Below, piece after piece: positions 17,455 through 26,114 of a stretch of 64,000 nt of DNA. Origin of the DNA: Bhargavaea sp. CC-171006. Lineage in GTDB: Bacteria; Bacillota; Bacilli; Bacillales_A; Planococcaceae. Each line of letters opens with the position of its first letter. The first letter of the stretch is position 1. The position numbers were made by a program, and so were the translations under genes. Below the pieces are notes generated by a model. That model ran no database searches and was not told the DNA's origin. It saw only the letters and a program-made list of their open reading frames with translations. The DNA lies in contig NZ_QUZH01000012.1 in NCBI RefSeq assembly GCF_009761675.1, positions 1 through 64,000 on the forward strand, given 5' to 3'.

Positions 17455-17839
17455 CGTGTCCAGGGCGCAAAAGCTGCAACCCGGAGCGTCGGCCGCTCCG
17501 TAAACCTAAAGAGCGGCGCGGCCAAATTCATGCTATGGCAAACAACAATCGTTTCTTTAATTATACACAACGTTTTCCGGCTTAGCCGCTATACATTTCC
17601 GGCAAGCGTGAACAAACGTCCCGTCTTGTCCCGGCCACCCCATTTTATGCTCGCCTGAACAAGGAATCAAGGCCATCAAAATGAGGCCCGGCTGTTTTTC
17701 TTTTGGTTCAAAAGGTTTTCAAACGGCAGGAAGGGAATATAGTATTACATAGAGAACGTTTCCCCGCGTCCGGCTGGCCGGGCGCCGGCGGGCGGTTCGC
17801 ATCCGCCCTTTCCGGAAACCGAAGGAGGATACCGGACGA
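17455..17839. other. Intergenic region between divergent genes
   Basis: About 385 bases without a convincing gene. It contains the probable leader and promoter of the universal stress protein gene and a GC-rich stretch (17765-17815) with short dyads. Short open frames here lack ribosome sites. Confidence 0.5.
17715..17739 (+). promoter_or_regulatory. Possible sigma-B promoter of the UspA gene
   Basis: GTTTTC (17715-17720) and GGAATA (17734-17739) are 13 bases apart, close to the B. subtilis sigma-B consensus GTTTAA/GGGTAT. Universal stress genes are frequent sigma-B targets. About 100 bases of leader precede the start codon. Confidence 0.4.
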
Positions 17840-18256
17840 ATGTACGAAAAAATCATTATCGCCGTGGACGGCTCCGCCCATTCCAGGCGGGCGGCCAAGC
17901 ACGGCGCCATAATCGCAAAATCAACCGGCGCATCCGTCGACCTGCTCTATGTCGTCGACCACGACCGCTCCCGTCCGCAGGAGTATGAAAATGTCACAAA
18001 GGAAGAACTGGAAACACGTGTCCGTGACCAGCTGTCCGAGGTTTTCGCCATTTTCAGCGACAAGGGAATCCGGCCCGGACTGCAGATCCAGTTCGGGGAA
18101 CCCGGACCTGCAATCGTCAAATTCATCAATTCGGTCGGCTACGACCTGGCCATTGTCGGCAGCCGCGGATTAAATGCTTTCCAGGAGATGGTGCTCGGCA
18201 GCGTCAGCCATAAAGTCGCCAAGCGCGCCGAATGCCCTGTCCTTCTTGTGAAGTGA
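17840..18256 (+). CDS. Universal stress protein, UspA family
   Basis: A 138-residue cytoplasmic UspA-fold protein. It begins YEKIIIAVDGSAHSRRA and ends with the nucleotide-binding pattern GSRGLNAFQEMVLGSVSHKVAKRAECPVLLVK, the G-2x-G-9x-GS motif of ATP-binding members. GAAGGAGG precedes the ATG with 11 bases of spacing. Monocistronic, with its own terminator. Confidence 0.92.
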   Translation: MYEKIIIAVDGSAHSRRAAKHGAIIAKSTGASVDLLYVVDHDRSRPQEYENVTKEELETRVRDQLSEVFAIFSDKGIRPGLQIQFGEPGPAIVKFINSVGYDLAIVGSRGLNAFQEMVLGSVSHKVAKRAECPVLLVK

Positions 18257-18283
18257 ACCGTCCTCAAATAGGGACGGTTTTTT
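18256..18283 (+). terminator. Terminator of the UspA gene
   Basis: AACCGTCC pairs with GGACGGTT followed by a T run; the stem begins at the stop codon. Confidence 0.85.
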
Positions 18284-18352
18284 CGTGTGCCCATTTGTGA
18301 TTGAACTTTGAGATAATGGAAGACAGAGCAGATACATAAGGGGGAATAAGCA

Positions 18353-19369
18353 GTGAACAAAGGGAAATGGAATGCCATCACGGACGTGGAAGGGGTGTCG
18401 GTTGGACATGTCACGCTTGACCGGCCCGGGGACGGAGACGATTATTTCTGCACGGGAGTGACGGCCATTCTCCCGCACAGTGGCAATTGGTTCAAAGAAA
18501 AACCGGCTGCTGCCTCGTTCGTCCTGAACGGTTTCGGCAAGACGGCAGGGCTCGTCCAGGTCGAGGAACTCGGCGTATTGGAATCGCCGATCATGCTGAC
18601 AAATACGTTCAGTGTCGGCGCGGTGCTTGAAGGCACACTTCAATACATGCTGGACGAGAACCCGGCGATCGGGGATTCGACCAGTTCACTCAATATTGTT
18701 GTCGGCGAGTGCAACGACAGCTATCTGAACTCGATGCGGAAAATGGCCGTGCGTCCGGAAGACGCAGTCCGGGCCATCCATGAGGCTTCGGGAGAAGAAC
18801 TTGAGCAAGGCGCGGTAGGTGCCGGCAAGGGCATGATCTGCTACGGCGCGAAAGGCGGCATCGGCAGCTCTTCCCGCGTCGTGGAGGCAGGCAGCCGGAC
18901 ATTCACCGTCGGCACCCTCGTACTCACCAATTTCGGCCGCGGCCATGAATGCCGCTTCCCGGGCTGGGTGGCGCCGGAAGAGCCGACTCCCGAAACACCG
19001 GTTGCCGAAGAGGAAAAGCGTCCGGACGGCTCGGTCATCATCGTCGTCGCGACCGATGCCCCTCTTGGAGCCCGCCAGCTAAAGCGGATCGCCAGACGGG
19101 CCGCGATCGGACTCGGCCGGACCGGCACCCACATCCACAACGGGAGCGGCGACATCATCATCGCCTTCTCGAACGGGCTGCTGACCTCGCACGGCGGTGA
19201 GGAAATGACTGTCACCCGGGAAATCATCAAGGATGACCACCCTATCATGAACGACCTGTTCGAAGCGGCAATCGCCTCGACCGAGGAAGCTGTCCTTCAG
19301 TCACTCCTCCACGCAGAGACGACAACCGGCAGGAAAGGAAGGGTTGTCAGGAAAGCGGAATTCCGGTGA
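18353..19369 (+). CDS. P1-family (DmpA/BapA-type) aminopeptidase
   Basis: A 338-residue member of peptidase family S58, self-processing Ntn-type hydrolases that remove N-terminal D- or beta-amino residues. Visible features are ITDVEGVSVGHVTL at the start, GSAGKGMICYGAKGGIGSSSR around the autocatalytic cleavage point (read as GAGKGM...GIGSSS), and the C-terminal domain with HNGSGDIIIAFS. The start codon is GTG, with GGGGGA upstream. It is monocistronic with a terminator. Confidence 0.85.
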   Translation: MNKGKWNAITDVEGVSVGHVTLDRPGDGDDYFCTGVTAILPHSGNWFKEKPAAASFVLNGFGKTAGLVQVEELGVLESPIMLTNTFSVGAVLEGTLQYMLDENPAIGDSTSSLNIVVGECNDSYLNSMRKMAVRPEDAVRAIHEASGEELEQGAVGAGKGMICYGAKGGIGSSSRVVEAGSRTFTVGTLVLTNFGRGHECRFPGWVAPEEPTPETPVAEEEKRPDGSVIIVVATDAPLGARQLKRIARRAAIGLGRTGTHIHNGSGDIIIAFSNGLLTSHGGEEMTVTREIIKDDHPIMNDLFEAAIASTEEAVLQSLLHAETTTGRKGRVVRKAEFR

Positions 19370-19381
19370 TGCTGCTTAAGT

Positions 19382-19420
19382 AAAAAGAGAACTTCCGGGT
19401 CATCGGAAGTTCTCTTTTTT
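19382..19420 (+). terminator. Terminator of the P1 peptidase gene
   Basis: AAAGAGAACTTCCG pairs with CGGAAGTTCTCTTT with a T run; may also serve the convergent lipoprotein gene. Confidence 0.9.
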
Positions 19421-19425
19421 CCGCC

Positions 19426-19797
19426 TCAAAAACCGGTCACGTTATCAAACGGCTTCTGCTTCCCGTTCACCCTGACTTCGATCGTGTCTTGTTTGGCGTC
19501 TGTCTTCAGTTCATAGACGTGGGTATCCACAACGTCCTTTGTTTCACCGGATTCTTCCAGCCTGATGATGACCGTTTTGTCCTCGATTTCGTAATCTGCG
19601 GCTACTGCCTGCTCGGATTGAAAAACGATGTAAGACTTGGTTTTCGAATTAAGCAACTGAAGGGTCAGGTCGGGATCAACCTGTTCCCAGACATCGCCAG
19701 GCATCTGATTGAGTTCACTGAAACTCGTGACTTCCGGGTCGCTGCAGGCTGACAGGAGACCCGCGGCAATTAACGCGCCAACTATAAACCTTCTCAC
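19426..19797 (-). CDS. Lipoprotein, hypothetical
   Basis: A 123-residue lipoprotein: GTG start, basic N-terminus, hydrophobic core and lipobox LLSAC (Cys 18). The mature part is beta-rich and acidic with no domain I recognise. GAGGGG lies upstream. Its promoter region borders the large 20-bp array. Confidence 0.7.
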   Translation of the reverse strand: MRRFIVGALIAAGLLSACSDPEVTSFSELNQMPGDVWEQVDPDLTLQLLNSKTKSYIVFQSEQAVAADYEIEDKTVIIRLEESGETKDVVDTHVYELKTDAKQDTIEVRVNGKQKPFDNVTGF

Positions 19798-19829
19798 TTT
19801 CTTCCCCTCTCTCCGGATGATCCGCCCGC

Positions 19830-20240
19830 TTATTTCAAGTCAAACTGCTATATTTCATTTCGGCAGCCCTTATTGCAACTCCTGGCTTCTTGATTCAATT
19901 CGTGGATCCTTATTGCAACTCCCAGTTCCTTATTTCAAGTCGGGGCACCATGCGGCAAATTCGAACTCCTTGTGGCAACCAGCGGCCAATGCGGCATATC
20001 CGGGCCCCATGTGGCAAATCGGCAGCCCATGTGGCAAATCAGTGAGCCAAATCGCAAATCCGCACTCCTTATGGCAAATCGGCGACCTATGCGGCAAATC
20101 CGGACCCCATGCGGCAAATCGGCAGCCCATGCGGCAAATCCAGGCCCCATGCGGCAAATCGGCAGCCCGTGCGGCAATTCAGTGAGCCAAATCGCAAATC
20201 CGCACTCCTTGTGGCAACTCACGCGCCTTATTGCAATTCC
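19830..20240. repeat. 20-bp periodic array, 21 copies
   Basis: A core of (T/G)(T/G)NCAA(A/C/G)TC recurs 21 times. The central C of CAA falls at 19836, then every 20 bases to 19976, then 19995 and every 20 bases to 20215, and finally 20234; only two steps are 19. The outer copies read TTATTGCAACTC or TTATTTCAAGTC and the inner ones GCGGCAAATC. A block of about 50 bases (20031-20080) is repeated 140 bases later (20171-20220). It fills the gap between the penicillin acylase stop and the lipoprotein gene start. Confidence 0.92.
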
Positions 20241-20245
20241 ACACT

Positions 20246-22606
20246 TCACGGCACCAGTCTCAGTTCGTCGCCTTCCGCCTTCCCGTCGATACGGGTTTCG
20301 TGATAGTCCCCTTTCACCCAGTCGTCCACCTGGTCATGGAACCAGTCGGACTTTACATGGCCGCTTTGGCCGGGACCGACGATATGCCAGGTTCGTGAGA
20401 GGTCCGAGAGATCGGCGACGAACCGCCAGGACGCACCATGGTCGGCGGTGCCGTCATAGTTGAATCCGGCAGCCTGGACGGTGATATGCGAGCCGGAGAC
20501 CGGCGTGCGCGGCGGGTTCAGGAATCGTTCCAGAATCGGCGAGGCGCCGCCGACCGGGTGCGGGAAGACGAGCTGGTGGTAATCTCCCCATTTCCAGTCG
20601 TCCACGTCGTCCCCGTAGGCGTCCGCGATCGACATGACCGCACGTTTGAACGAGTCGGTGACCCAGGCATCCACTCCGCCATAACCCGTCACCCATGCGC
20701 CCGGGTTCCCTGCATAGGCCTGCCGCATCATCTCATCGGTGAGATGGTTCTTGCCCGGCATGAGTTCATACACATCCCCTGGCATTGAGGAACGGAACAT
20801 CGTCCGGGGCAGCTGCTGGATCCATCTATGGAAGATCAGCGGTGCCCCGAGGTCCTTATCATCCTCGAGGTTCCAGTTTTCGAGAAGCCGGACGGCGGAT
20901 GCGTATTCTTCTGCCGTGCCCGTCGCCTTAAGCGATCCGATCATGTCATCGAGAAATTCCCGTGCGTACAGATTTTCCACGTCCATCTGGAGGGCCATCA
21001 TGTCCTCCGGCGTGAGGTCGTCGCCTTCGCGGAGCACTTCCGCGATCCGCTCATAGCGGTAGGGTTGCGCCCAGAATTCAGTGATGTGGTAAGGATAGTC
21101 CTCCCCGATGACCCGGTTGTTCGCGGTGGCGATAAATCCCTCCTCCGGGTTGACGGCAACCGGCAGCTCATCATACGGGATATAGCCTTCCCACCCATAT
21201 TCCGGAGAATCTCCCGGCACCGGCAGCTGTCCGTCCCCTTTTTTGCGGATCGGGATGTTGCCGTTCGCCTTGTAGGCGATGGTACCGTCCTTCGAGGCGA
21301 AGACAAAGTTCTGTGCCGGCGCATTAAAGTTTTCCAGAGCCTTCTCGAACTCTTCCCAATCCGAAGCCTTGTTGTACGTCAGCACAGCCTCAAGCTCCCG
21401 TGTAGGCTCGAGTGCCGTCCACTGCATCGAAAGCACAGCGCCAGGCCCCGTTTCTTCCAGCATCAGGTCTGAAATGACCGGACCGCGCCGCGTCGTCACC
21501 ACACGGAAGTCCACAGTCTCCCCGTCCTTCACTTGAATCGGCTCGTCGCGCACTTCCGCCTGCTCCCATTCCCCGTCATAGAGGAACTGCGTCGGGTCTT
21601 CCGGGTTCGGCTTCTCAATGTACAGGTCCTGTACATCCGGCCCGACGTTCGTCACGCCCCATGCAATCTCATCGTTGTGGCCGAGGATGATTCCCGGAAT
21701 GCCGCCGAAGATGACACCTGCGACATTCTGTTCCGGCGACTCCAGGTGCATCTCATACCAAATGGACGGAGTCGTGAGCCCAAGATGCGGATCATCGGCA
21801 AGAAGCGGTTTTCCGGAAGCCGTCTTGTCTCCGGAAACGACCCAGTTGTTGCTGCCGTTGAACTCCGGCGGGATGAGTGATGGATCAAACGCCCCTGCGA
21901 CCCGGACCGGGTTTGCCCGGTTCGCTTCAATGACCGTGGACGCGTCCGCGGGGTAATGGATGAACAGTTCCTCCATCTTTTCCCCTTCGAACTGGTTCAC
22001 CGCCCAGTGGCGGAATGCCAGCGCCTGCCAGTGTCCGCCGAGATCATACGCCATGAACTTCCCGATTGTGAGGGAATCAAGCGGCGTCCACTCCTCCGGT
22101 TCGTAGCCGAGCAGGCTGAACTCGTATGGCAGATTGCCTTTTTCTTTGGCCTGGCCGATATAGGCGTTCACCCCTTCGGCAAACCAGCCAAGCACTTGCC
22201 TGGCTTCCTCTCCGTAGCCTTCGTGCGACTGCTCTGCCGCATGGCGGAGGCTGAACGTGCGGAACAGCTTGTCGGACGGTACAGCCGCCTCTCCCACTAC
22301 TTCAGCCAGCCTTCCCGATGCCTGCCGGCGTGCCAGATCCATCTGAAAAAGCCGGTCCTGCGCCTGGACATACCCCTGTGCCCGGTACAGGTCCGCATCG
22401 GACTCCGCACGGATATGCGGCACACCTTTGCCATCGCGCACGACCGTCACTTCCGACTCCAGCACCGGCACGCGGAGCTCGCCCTCGGTAACCGGGGCGG
22501 ACCTGCCTATGTAAACGTTTACGTAAATCAGTGCGGCAATCCCCAACACCATGCACGCACCTAATGCATATAGGATCAAACGCAGCCACTTCGGCCACTT
22601 TCTCAT
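20246..22606 (-). CDS. Penicillin acylase-type Ntn amidase
   Basis: A 786-residue Ntn hydrolase of the penicillin G acylase / acyl-homoserine lactone acylase family, probably cell-surface. One N-terminal membrane segment (about 9-31) is followed by the alpha chain and a cleavage point at GSNNWVVSG near 250, whose Ser becomes the nucleophile of the beta chain. Other family motifs are DPHLGL, GIPGIILGHNDEIAWG and GSHITVQ near the end. Natural substrate cannot be told. GGGGGGA precedes the ATG; no terminator was found, and the 20-bp array begins within ten bases of the stop. Confidence 0.88.
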   Translation of the reverse strand: MRKWPKWLRLILYALGACMVLGIAALIYVNVYIGRSAPVTEGELRVPVLESEVTVVRDGKGVPHIRAESDADLYRAQGYVQAQDRLFQMDLARRQASGRLAEVVGEAAVPSDKLFRTFSLRHAAEQSHEGYGEEARQVLGWFAEGVNAYIGQAKEKGNLPYEFSLLGYEPEEWTPLDSLTIGKFMAYDLGGHWQALAFRHWAVNQFEGEKMEELFIHYPADASTVIEANRANPVRVAGAFDPSLIPPEFNGSNNWVVSGDKTASGKPLLADDPHLGLTTPSIWYEMHLESPEQNVAGVIFGGIPGIILGHNDEIAWGVTNVGPDVQDLYIEKPNPEDPTQFLYDGEWEQAEVRDEPIQVKDGETVDFRVVTTRRGPVISDLMLEETGPGAVLSMQWTALEPTRELEAVLTYNKASDWEEFEKALENFNAPAQNFVFASKDGTIAYKANGNIPIRKKGDGQLPVPGDSPEYGWEGYIPYDELPVAVNPEEGFIATANNRVIGEDYPYHITEFWAQPYRYERIAEVLREGDDLTPEDMMALQMDVENLYAREFLDDMIGSLKATGTAEEYASAVRLLENWNLEDDKDLGAPLIFHRWIQQLPRTMFRSSMPGDVYELMPGKNHLTDEMMRQAYAGNPGAWVTGYGGVDAWVTDSFKRAVMSIADAYGDDVDDWKWGDYHQLVFPHPVGGASPILERFLNPPRTPVSGSHITVQAAGFNYDGTADHGASWRFVADLSDLSRTWHIVGPGQSGHVKSDWFHDQVDDWVKGDYHETRIDGKAEGDELRLVP

Positions 22607-22682
22607 TTCATCATCCCCCCTGCCCCAATTGATTCTCCCCTTTTCCGGAAAATCCTTCCTGGGGGGCAGCTACCCTATAAGA

Positions 22683-22724
22683 AAAAACAGATCCGAAGGG
22701 CTGTCAGCCTTCGGATCTGCTTTC
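22683..22724 (-). terminator. Terminator of the mrp operon
   Basis: CAGATCCGAAGG pairs with CCTTCGGATCTG and is followed on the minus strand by TTTTTT. The stem includes the final codons of mrpG. Confidence 0.88.
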
Positions 22725-23087
22725 TTTTTCCTGTCTGAGTTTATCTCTGGCTTCCTCCAGTTCATCCCCTTTGGAGATGTCCGCCAGCTTGACGCCCGAC
22801 CTGTGAGCGGCACGGATAATGACATGTCCCGCTACAGGTGCTGTCAGGAAGACGAAGATAATCCCAAGCAGGAGCCTGACGCCGATAAAACGCTCGACTG
22901 CCCAGAAATAGAGGAATGCGCCAAGAAGCGAGAGCAATACAGCAAGCGTCGAACTCTTTGTCGCCGCGTGTGACCGGGTGTAGACATCCGGCAGACGGAT
23001 CAGACCGATCGCACTGACGACACTCATCACGCCGCCGGTCACCATGAGGATCGCCGCAATGTATTCAACGATTGTGTCTGCGTTCAA
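22704..23087 (-). CDS. mrpG: Mrp antiporter subunit MrpG
   Basis: Last gene of the mrp operon, 127 residues with three membrane segments and a charged C-terminal tail. MrpG is an essential small subunit of the Na+(Li+)/H+ antiporter complex. Motifs include GLIRLPDVYTRSHAATKSSTLAVLLSL-type sequence (residues about 27-52). It overlaps mrpF by 23 bases, and its last codons form the 5' arm of the operon terminator. Confidence 0.93.
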   Translation of the reverse strand: MNADTIVEYIAAILMVTGGVMSVVSAIGLIRLPDVYTRSHAATKSSTLAVLLSLLGAFLYFWAVERFIGVRLLLGIIFVFLTAPVAGHVIIRAAHRSGVKLADISKGDELEEARDKLRQEKESRSEG

Positions 23088-23349
23088 CGATGATCCCCCT
23101 CTCTATGTATTTCGAGAAGGCGATCGTCCCGATAAAGCTCAGGATACCGAGGATCAGGATCACTTCCATGAATGCTTTCGTCAAGAGGATGCACGACACG
23201 ACTGCAATCGAAGCCAGCAGGTTCACACCGATCATGTCCAGCGCGATGACACGGTCCGGCTTCGAAGGCCCCTTGATGATCCTGTAGACCGCGATCAGAA
23301 TCGTGAATGAGAACAGCACGAGCGAGATGAGCATGAGGGTCTCCACCAT
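23065..23349 (-). CDS. mrpF: Mrp antiporter subunit MrpF
   Basis: A 94-residue, three-segment subunit of the Mrp cation/proton antiporter. It shows the conserved KGPSKPDRVIALDMIGVN loop after the first segment. The stop overlaps the mrpG start and the start overlaps the mrpE stop by one base, the usual tight packing. In related species MrpF has also been linked to bile salt efflux; that is not testable here. Confidence 0.93.
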   Translation of the reverse strand: MVETLMLISLVLFSFTILIAVYRIIKGPSKPDRVIALDMIGVNLLASIAVVSCILLTKAFMEVILILGILSFIGTIAFSKYIERGIIVERRHNR

Positions 23350-23867
23350 TATCGCGTCACCTCCATGATCGCTTGTTCAAAATTGTTCAGTTGCGCAAGA
23401 AGCGATTCTTTCGACGTGTCGAGGTCCATCGCATGAATGTAGAGCCCCTGACCGTCTTCGGTCACTTCCATGACGACGGAGCCCGGCGTGAGTGTCAGCA
23501 GCAGGGACAGCATCGTCACTTCCACATCACTTTCAAGCACCGTGTCGTAGCGGAAAATGCCCGGACGGATCTTTAATGTCGGACTCAGGATCTGCGCGAT
23601 GACCGAAACGCTAGATTTTATCAATTCCCAGTTAAAAATCAGGACCAGTTTGATGATCGCGAACAACTTGCGCAGGTAGAACTGGGTACCGAAAAACCGG
23701 TGCATGAAGAAAACGATGAAAATCCCGACGATAAATCCGGCGATGAATGTCGTCGCACGGAACTCGTCCTCGTCCAGAAGCAGCATCCAGAGGAATGCGA
23801 TGAACAGGTTCAGGAGGAACTGGGCGGCCGTCGCCCCGAATCCTCCGTCTCCGGCAAACTTGTTCAT
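23349..23867 (-). CDS. mrpE: Mrp antiporter subunit MrpE
   Basis: A 172-residue subunit with two N-terminal membrane segments and a cytoplasmic domain containing LTLTPGSVVMEV. It is slightly longer at the N-terminus than B. subtilis MrpE (about 13 extra residues, MNKFAGDGGFGATA), but GGGAGGTGG directly upstream supports this start. It overlaps mrpD by four bases. Confidence 0.92.
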   Translation of the reverse strand: MNKFAGDGGFGATAAQFLLNLFIAFLWMLLLDEDEFRATTFIAGFIVGIFIVFFMHRFFGTQFYLRKLFAIIKLVLIFNWELIKSSVSVIAQILSPTLKIRPGIFRYDTVLESDVEVTMLSLLLTLTPGSVVMEVTEDGQGLYIHAMDLDTSKESLLAQLNNFEQAIMEVTR

Positions 23868-25357
23868 GAACCCACCTCCCCGAGGATCGCATCGATATAC
23901 AGATCGGGATTGGCCATCACGCGTACCGCATCGGAGACGAACGGCTCAAGCGCCTGGGCACCGACACCGATGCCGACCGTCAGGACACCGAGCAGCGCGA
24001 TCGGGATCAGGCGCCTCGCAGGAAAGAGACGCTGATCTTCCCTGTTGATGATCGTCTCGCCCCAGAAGCAGTTCATGAAGATGCGGAGCATCGAATACAG
24101 CACGACAAGGCTTGAGGCGAATCCGATAAAGAGCAGGAAGTAGTTCCCGCCTTCGACCGCCCCAAGGCCGACATACATCTTGCCGATGAATCCGCTGAGC
24201 GGCGGAATGCCGGCCAGGCCGAGCGTTGTCAGGAACAGCAGCCAGCCAAGCACCGGATAATTCCGGATCAGCCCGCTCATTTCGGTGATCTTCGTCTTGC
24301 CGGTCAGATAAACCATCGCCCCGACGATCAGGAACAGGAGCGCTTTGATGACCATGTCATGGATCAGATAGAATACAGAGCCCTTGAACGCTTCTTCATT
24401 AAAGACCGCGAGTCCGATAATCATGAATCCGACCGCAATGATGACGTTGTACGAGGCAATCTGGCGGATGTCGGTATAGGCGATTGCACCGAGGCAGCCG
24501 CCGATGATCGTGAGAACCGCCATCGTGCCGATGATGGTCTGGATAATGAACTCATCATGATAGAAGATGAGCGTGAACGTCCGGAACATGGCATACACAC
24601 CGACTTTCGTGAGGAGCGCCGCGAACAGGGCCGCGATCGGCCCCGGCGGCGAACTGTACGATCCCGGCAGCCAGAAGTACAGGAAAAGTCCCGCTTTCAG
24701 CGCGAATACGATCAGGAACACGACCGCAATCGCGCTTAGGAGAGGCCCCTGCCCCGCTTCCGCGACGCGGACGGAGATGTGTGCCATATTCAGCGTGCCG
24801 ACCGTCCCGTACAGGAAGGCAAGCGCGACGAGGAAGAACCAGGACGCCACTACGTTGATCGCGATGTACTTCATCGATTCCGCAAGACGGACCTTGCCGC
24901 CGCCAAGCGTGATGAGCACGTATGATGCCAGCAGCATGACTTCAAAACAGACAAACAGGTTGAACATATCCCCTGTCAGGAAAGATCCGTTGACCCCGGC
25001 GACCAGGAAGAATGCAAACGGATAAAAGAACATGTTCTCCATCCGCCGTTCCGTCGATGTGAAGGAATAGGCGATGACGAGTGTGGAGACGGCCGAGGCC
25101 GTGAGCACCATAAGTGCGGAAAACGAATCCCCGACAAACAGGATGCCGAATGGCGGCTCCCAGCCTCCGAAATCAAGCCGGATAATGCCATCCTCCCGGA
25201 CCTTGAAAAGGATCCGGACAGAGACGGCGACCAGAGACAGGAGCGACAGGATACTGACAATCTTCTGCGCCTTCACGGAAGGGCGCAGGAAAAACAGAAC
25301 AAATCCGGTGAGCAGCGGGAGAAGCATCGGGAGGACAAGAATATTATTCACGATCAA
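23864..25357 (-). CDS. mrpD: Mrp antiporter subunit MrpD
   Basis: A 497-residue, about 14-segment subunit homologous to complex I NuoM/NuoN. The proton-channel motifs are visible (FVCFEVMLLASYVLI with the conserved Glu, KAGLFLYFWLPGSYSSPPGPIAALFAALLTKVGVYA with the conserved Lys). It forms one of the two large antiporter-like subunits with MrpA. Overlaps mrpC and mrpE. Confidence 0.94.
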   Translation of the reverse strand: MIVNNILVLPMLLPLLTGFVLFFLRPSVKAQKIVSILSLLSLVAVSVRILFKVREDGIIRLDFGGWEPPFGILFVGDSFSALMVLTASAVSTLVIAYSFTSTERRMENMFFYPFAFFLVAGVNGSFLTGDMFNLFVCFEVMLLASYVLITLGGGKVRLAESMKYIAINVVASWFFLVALAFLYGTVGTLNMAHISVRVAEAGQGPLLSAIAVVFLIVFALKAGLFLYFWLPGSYSSPPGPIAALFAALLTKVGVYAMFRTFTLIFYHDEFIIQTIIGTMAVLTIIGGCLGAIAYTDIRQIASYNVIIAVGFMIIGLAVFNEEAFKGSVFYLIHDMVIKALLFLIVGAMVYLTGKTKITEMSGLIRNYPVLGWLLFLTTLGLAGIPPLSGFIGKMYVGLGAVEGGNYFLLFIGFASSLVVLYSMLRIFMNCFWGETIINREDQRLFPARRLIPIALLGVLTVGIGVGAQALEPFVSDAVRVMANPDLYIDAILGEVGS

Positions 25358-25682
25358 TCCTCCTGATGGTGTTCATATTGTCGGATCCGCTTTCCTCGTA
25401 TGTCCGGTAGGCCAGCACGAGCAGGAGCGCAGTGGTCGCAAAGCTGATGACGATCGCCGTCAGGATCAGCGCCTGCGGAAGCGCATCGGCATAAGGCCCT
25501 TCGGATTCCCGGAGAAGAGGCACCTTGCCTTCACCCGCTCCGCCCATCGTGATAAGCAGAAGATGGACGGCGTGTGACAGGACGGCTGTGCCGAGGATGA
25601 TGCGGACCATATTACGGGACAGCAGCAGATAGACCGCCACGGTCACGAGGATGCCCACCAGGATGGTCATATGGAATTCCAT
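25344..25682 (-). CDS. mrpC: Mrp antiporter subunit MrpC
   Basis: A 112-residue three-segment subunit homologous to NuoK. The end of the third segment reads LPQALILTAIVISFATTALLL, as in all MrpC proteins. The start MEFHM matches B. subtilis MrpC (MEILM), although the ribosome site is weak; translational coupling with mrpB, whose stop lies three bases upstream, is likely. Confidence 0.92.
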   Translation of the reverse strand: MEFHMTILVGILVTVAVYLLLSRNMVRIILGTAVLSHAVHLLLITMGGAGEGKVPLLRESEGPYADALPQALILTAIVISFATTALLLVLAYRTYEESGSDNMNTIRRIDRE

Positions 25683-25685
25683 CTG

Positions 25686-26114
25686 CTACACGTCCTTACT
25701 GATACTCAAGATGATGGTGACGACCGTGCCGATGACGGTAAGTGCAACGCCCGCCTCGAAAACCGTCACGGTGGCGAGCTCGGTCAGCCCGAAAATCGGC
25801 AGGTCGAAGTAACCGAAGCCCTGGGTGAGGAACGGCTTGCCCAATACGGCTGCCGCAGTCCCCGACAGGAGGGAGATCATGGCACCGAACGCCGCAATCT
25901 TGCGGAAATCGAACGGCACCCCCTGATGGACGGTCTCGATATCGAAGACGACATACAGGAGAACAAGCGCCGAAGACAGGACCAGTCCCCCGACAAAGCC
26001 CCCGCCGGGATTATGGTGTCCCGACAAGAACAGTTCGACGCCGAAGGTCAGGATGATAAACACCACGACGCGTGTGACTGTCCGGAGGATCACATCATTT
26101 TCCTTCAATGTCAT
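25686..26114 (-). CDS. mrpB: Mrp antiporter subunit MrpB
   Basis: A 142-residue subunit with four membrane segments and the conserved FLSGHHNPGGGFVGGL motif. The frame begins inside the end of mrpA. AAAGGAGGGG lies only two bases before ATG 26114; a TTG at 26108 would have ideal spacing, so the exact start is uncertain by two codons. Confidence 0.92.
   Translation of the reverse strand: MTLKENDVILRTVTRVVVFIILTFGVELFLSGHHNPGGGFVGGLVLSSALVLLYVVFDIETVHQGVPFDFRKIAAFGAMISLLSGTAAAVLGKPFLTQGFGYFDLPIFGLTELATVTVFEAGVALTVIGTVVTIILSISKDV

Noticed and set aside
17703-17912. Small + strand frame ahead of and overlapping the UspA gene
   Set aside because: No ribosome site; it overlaps a strong UspA-family gene in another frame.
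19830-20240. CRISPR array
   Set aside because: The unit is 20 bases in total, the conserved part is 10-12 bases and no unique 25-40 base spacers exist; no cas genes are in the window.
19709-20463. Several long open frames on both strands through the 19.8-20.2 kb array, giving repetitive peptides rich in RQIGSPCGKS
   Set aside because: Open frames in several phases at once are a by-product of a stop-poor 20-base unit; no ribosome site or start fits and the 20-base period does not preserve a codon frame.
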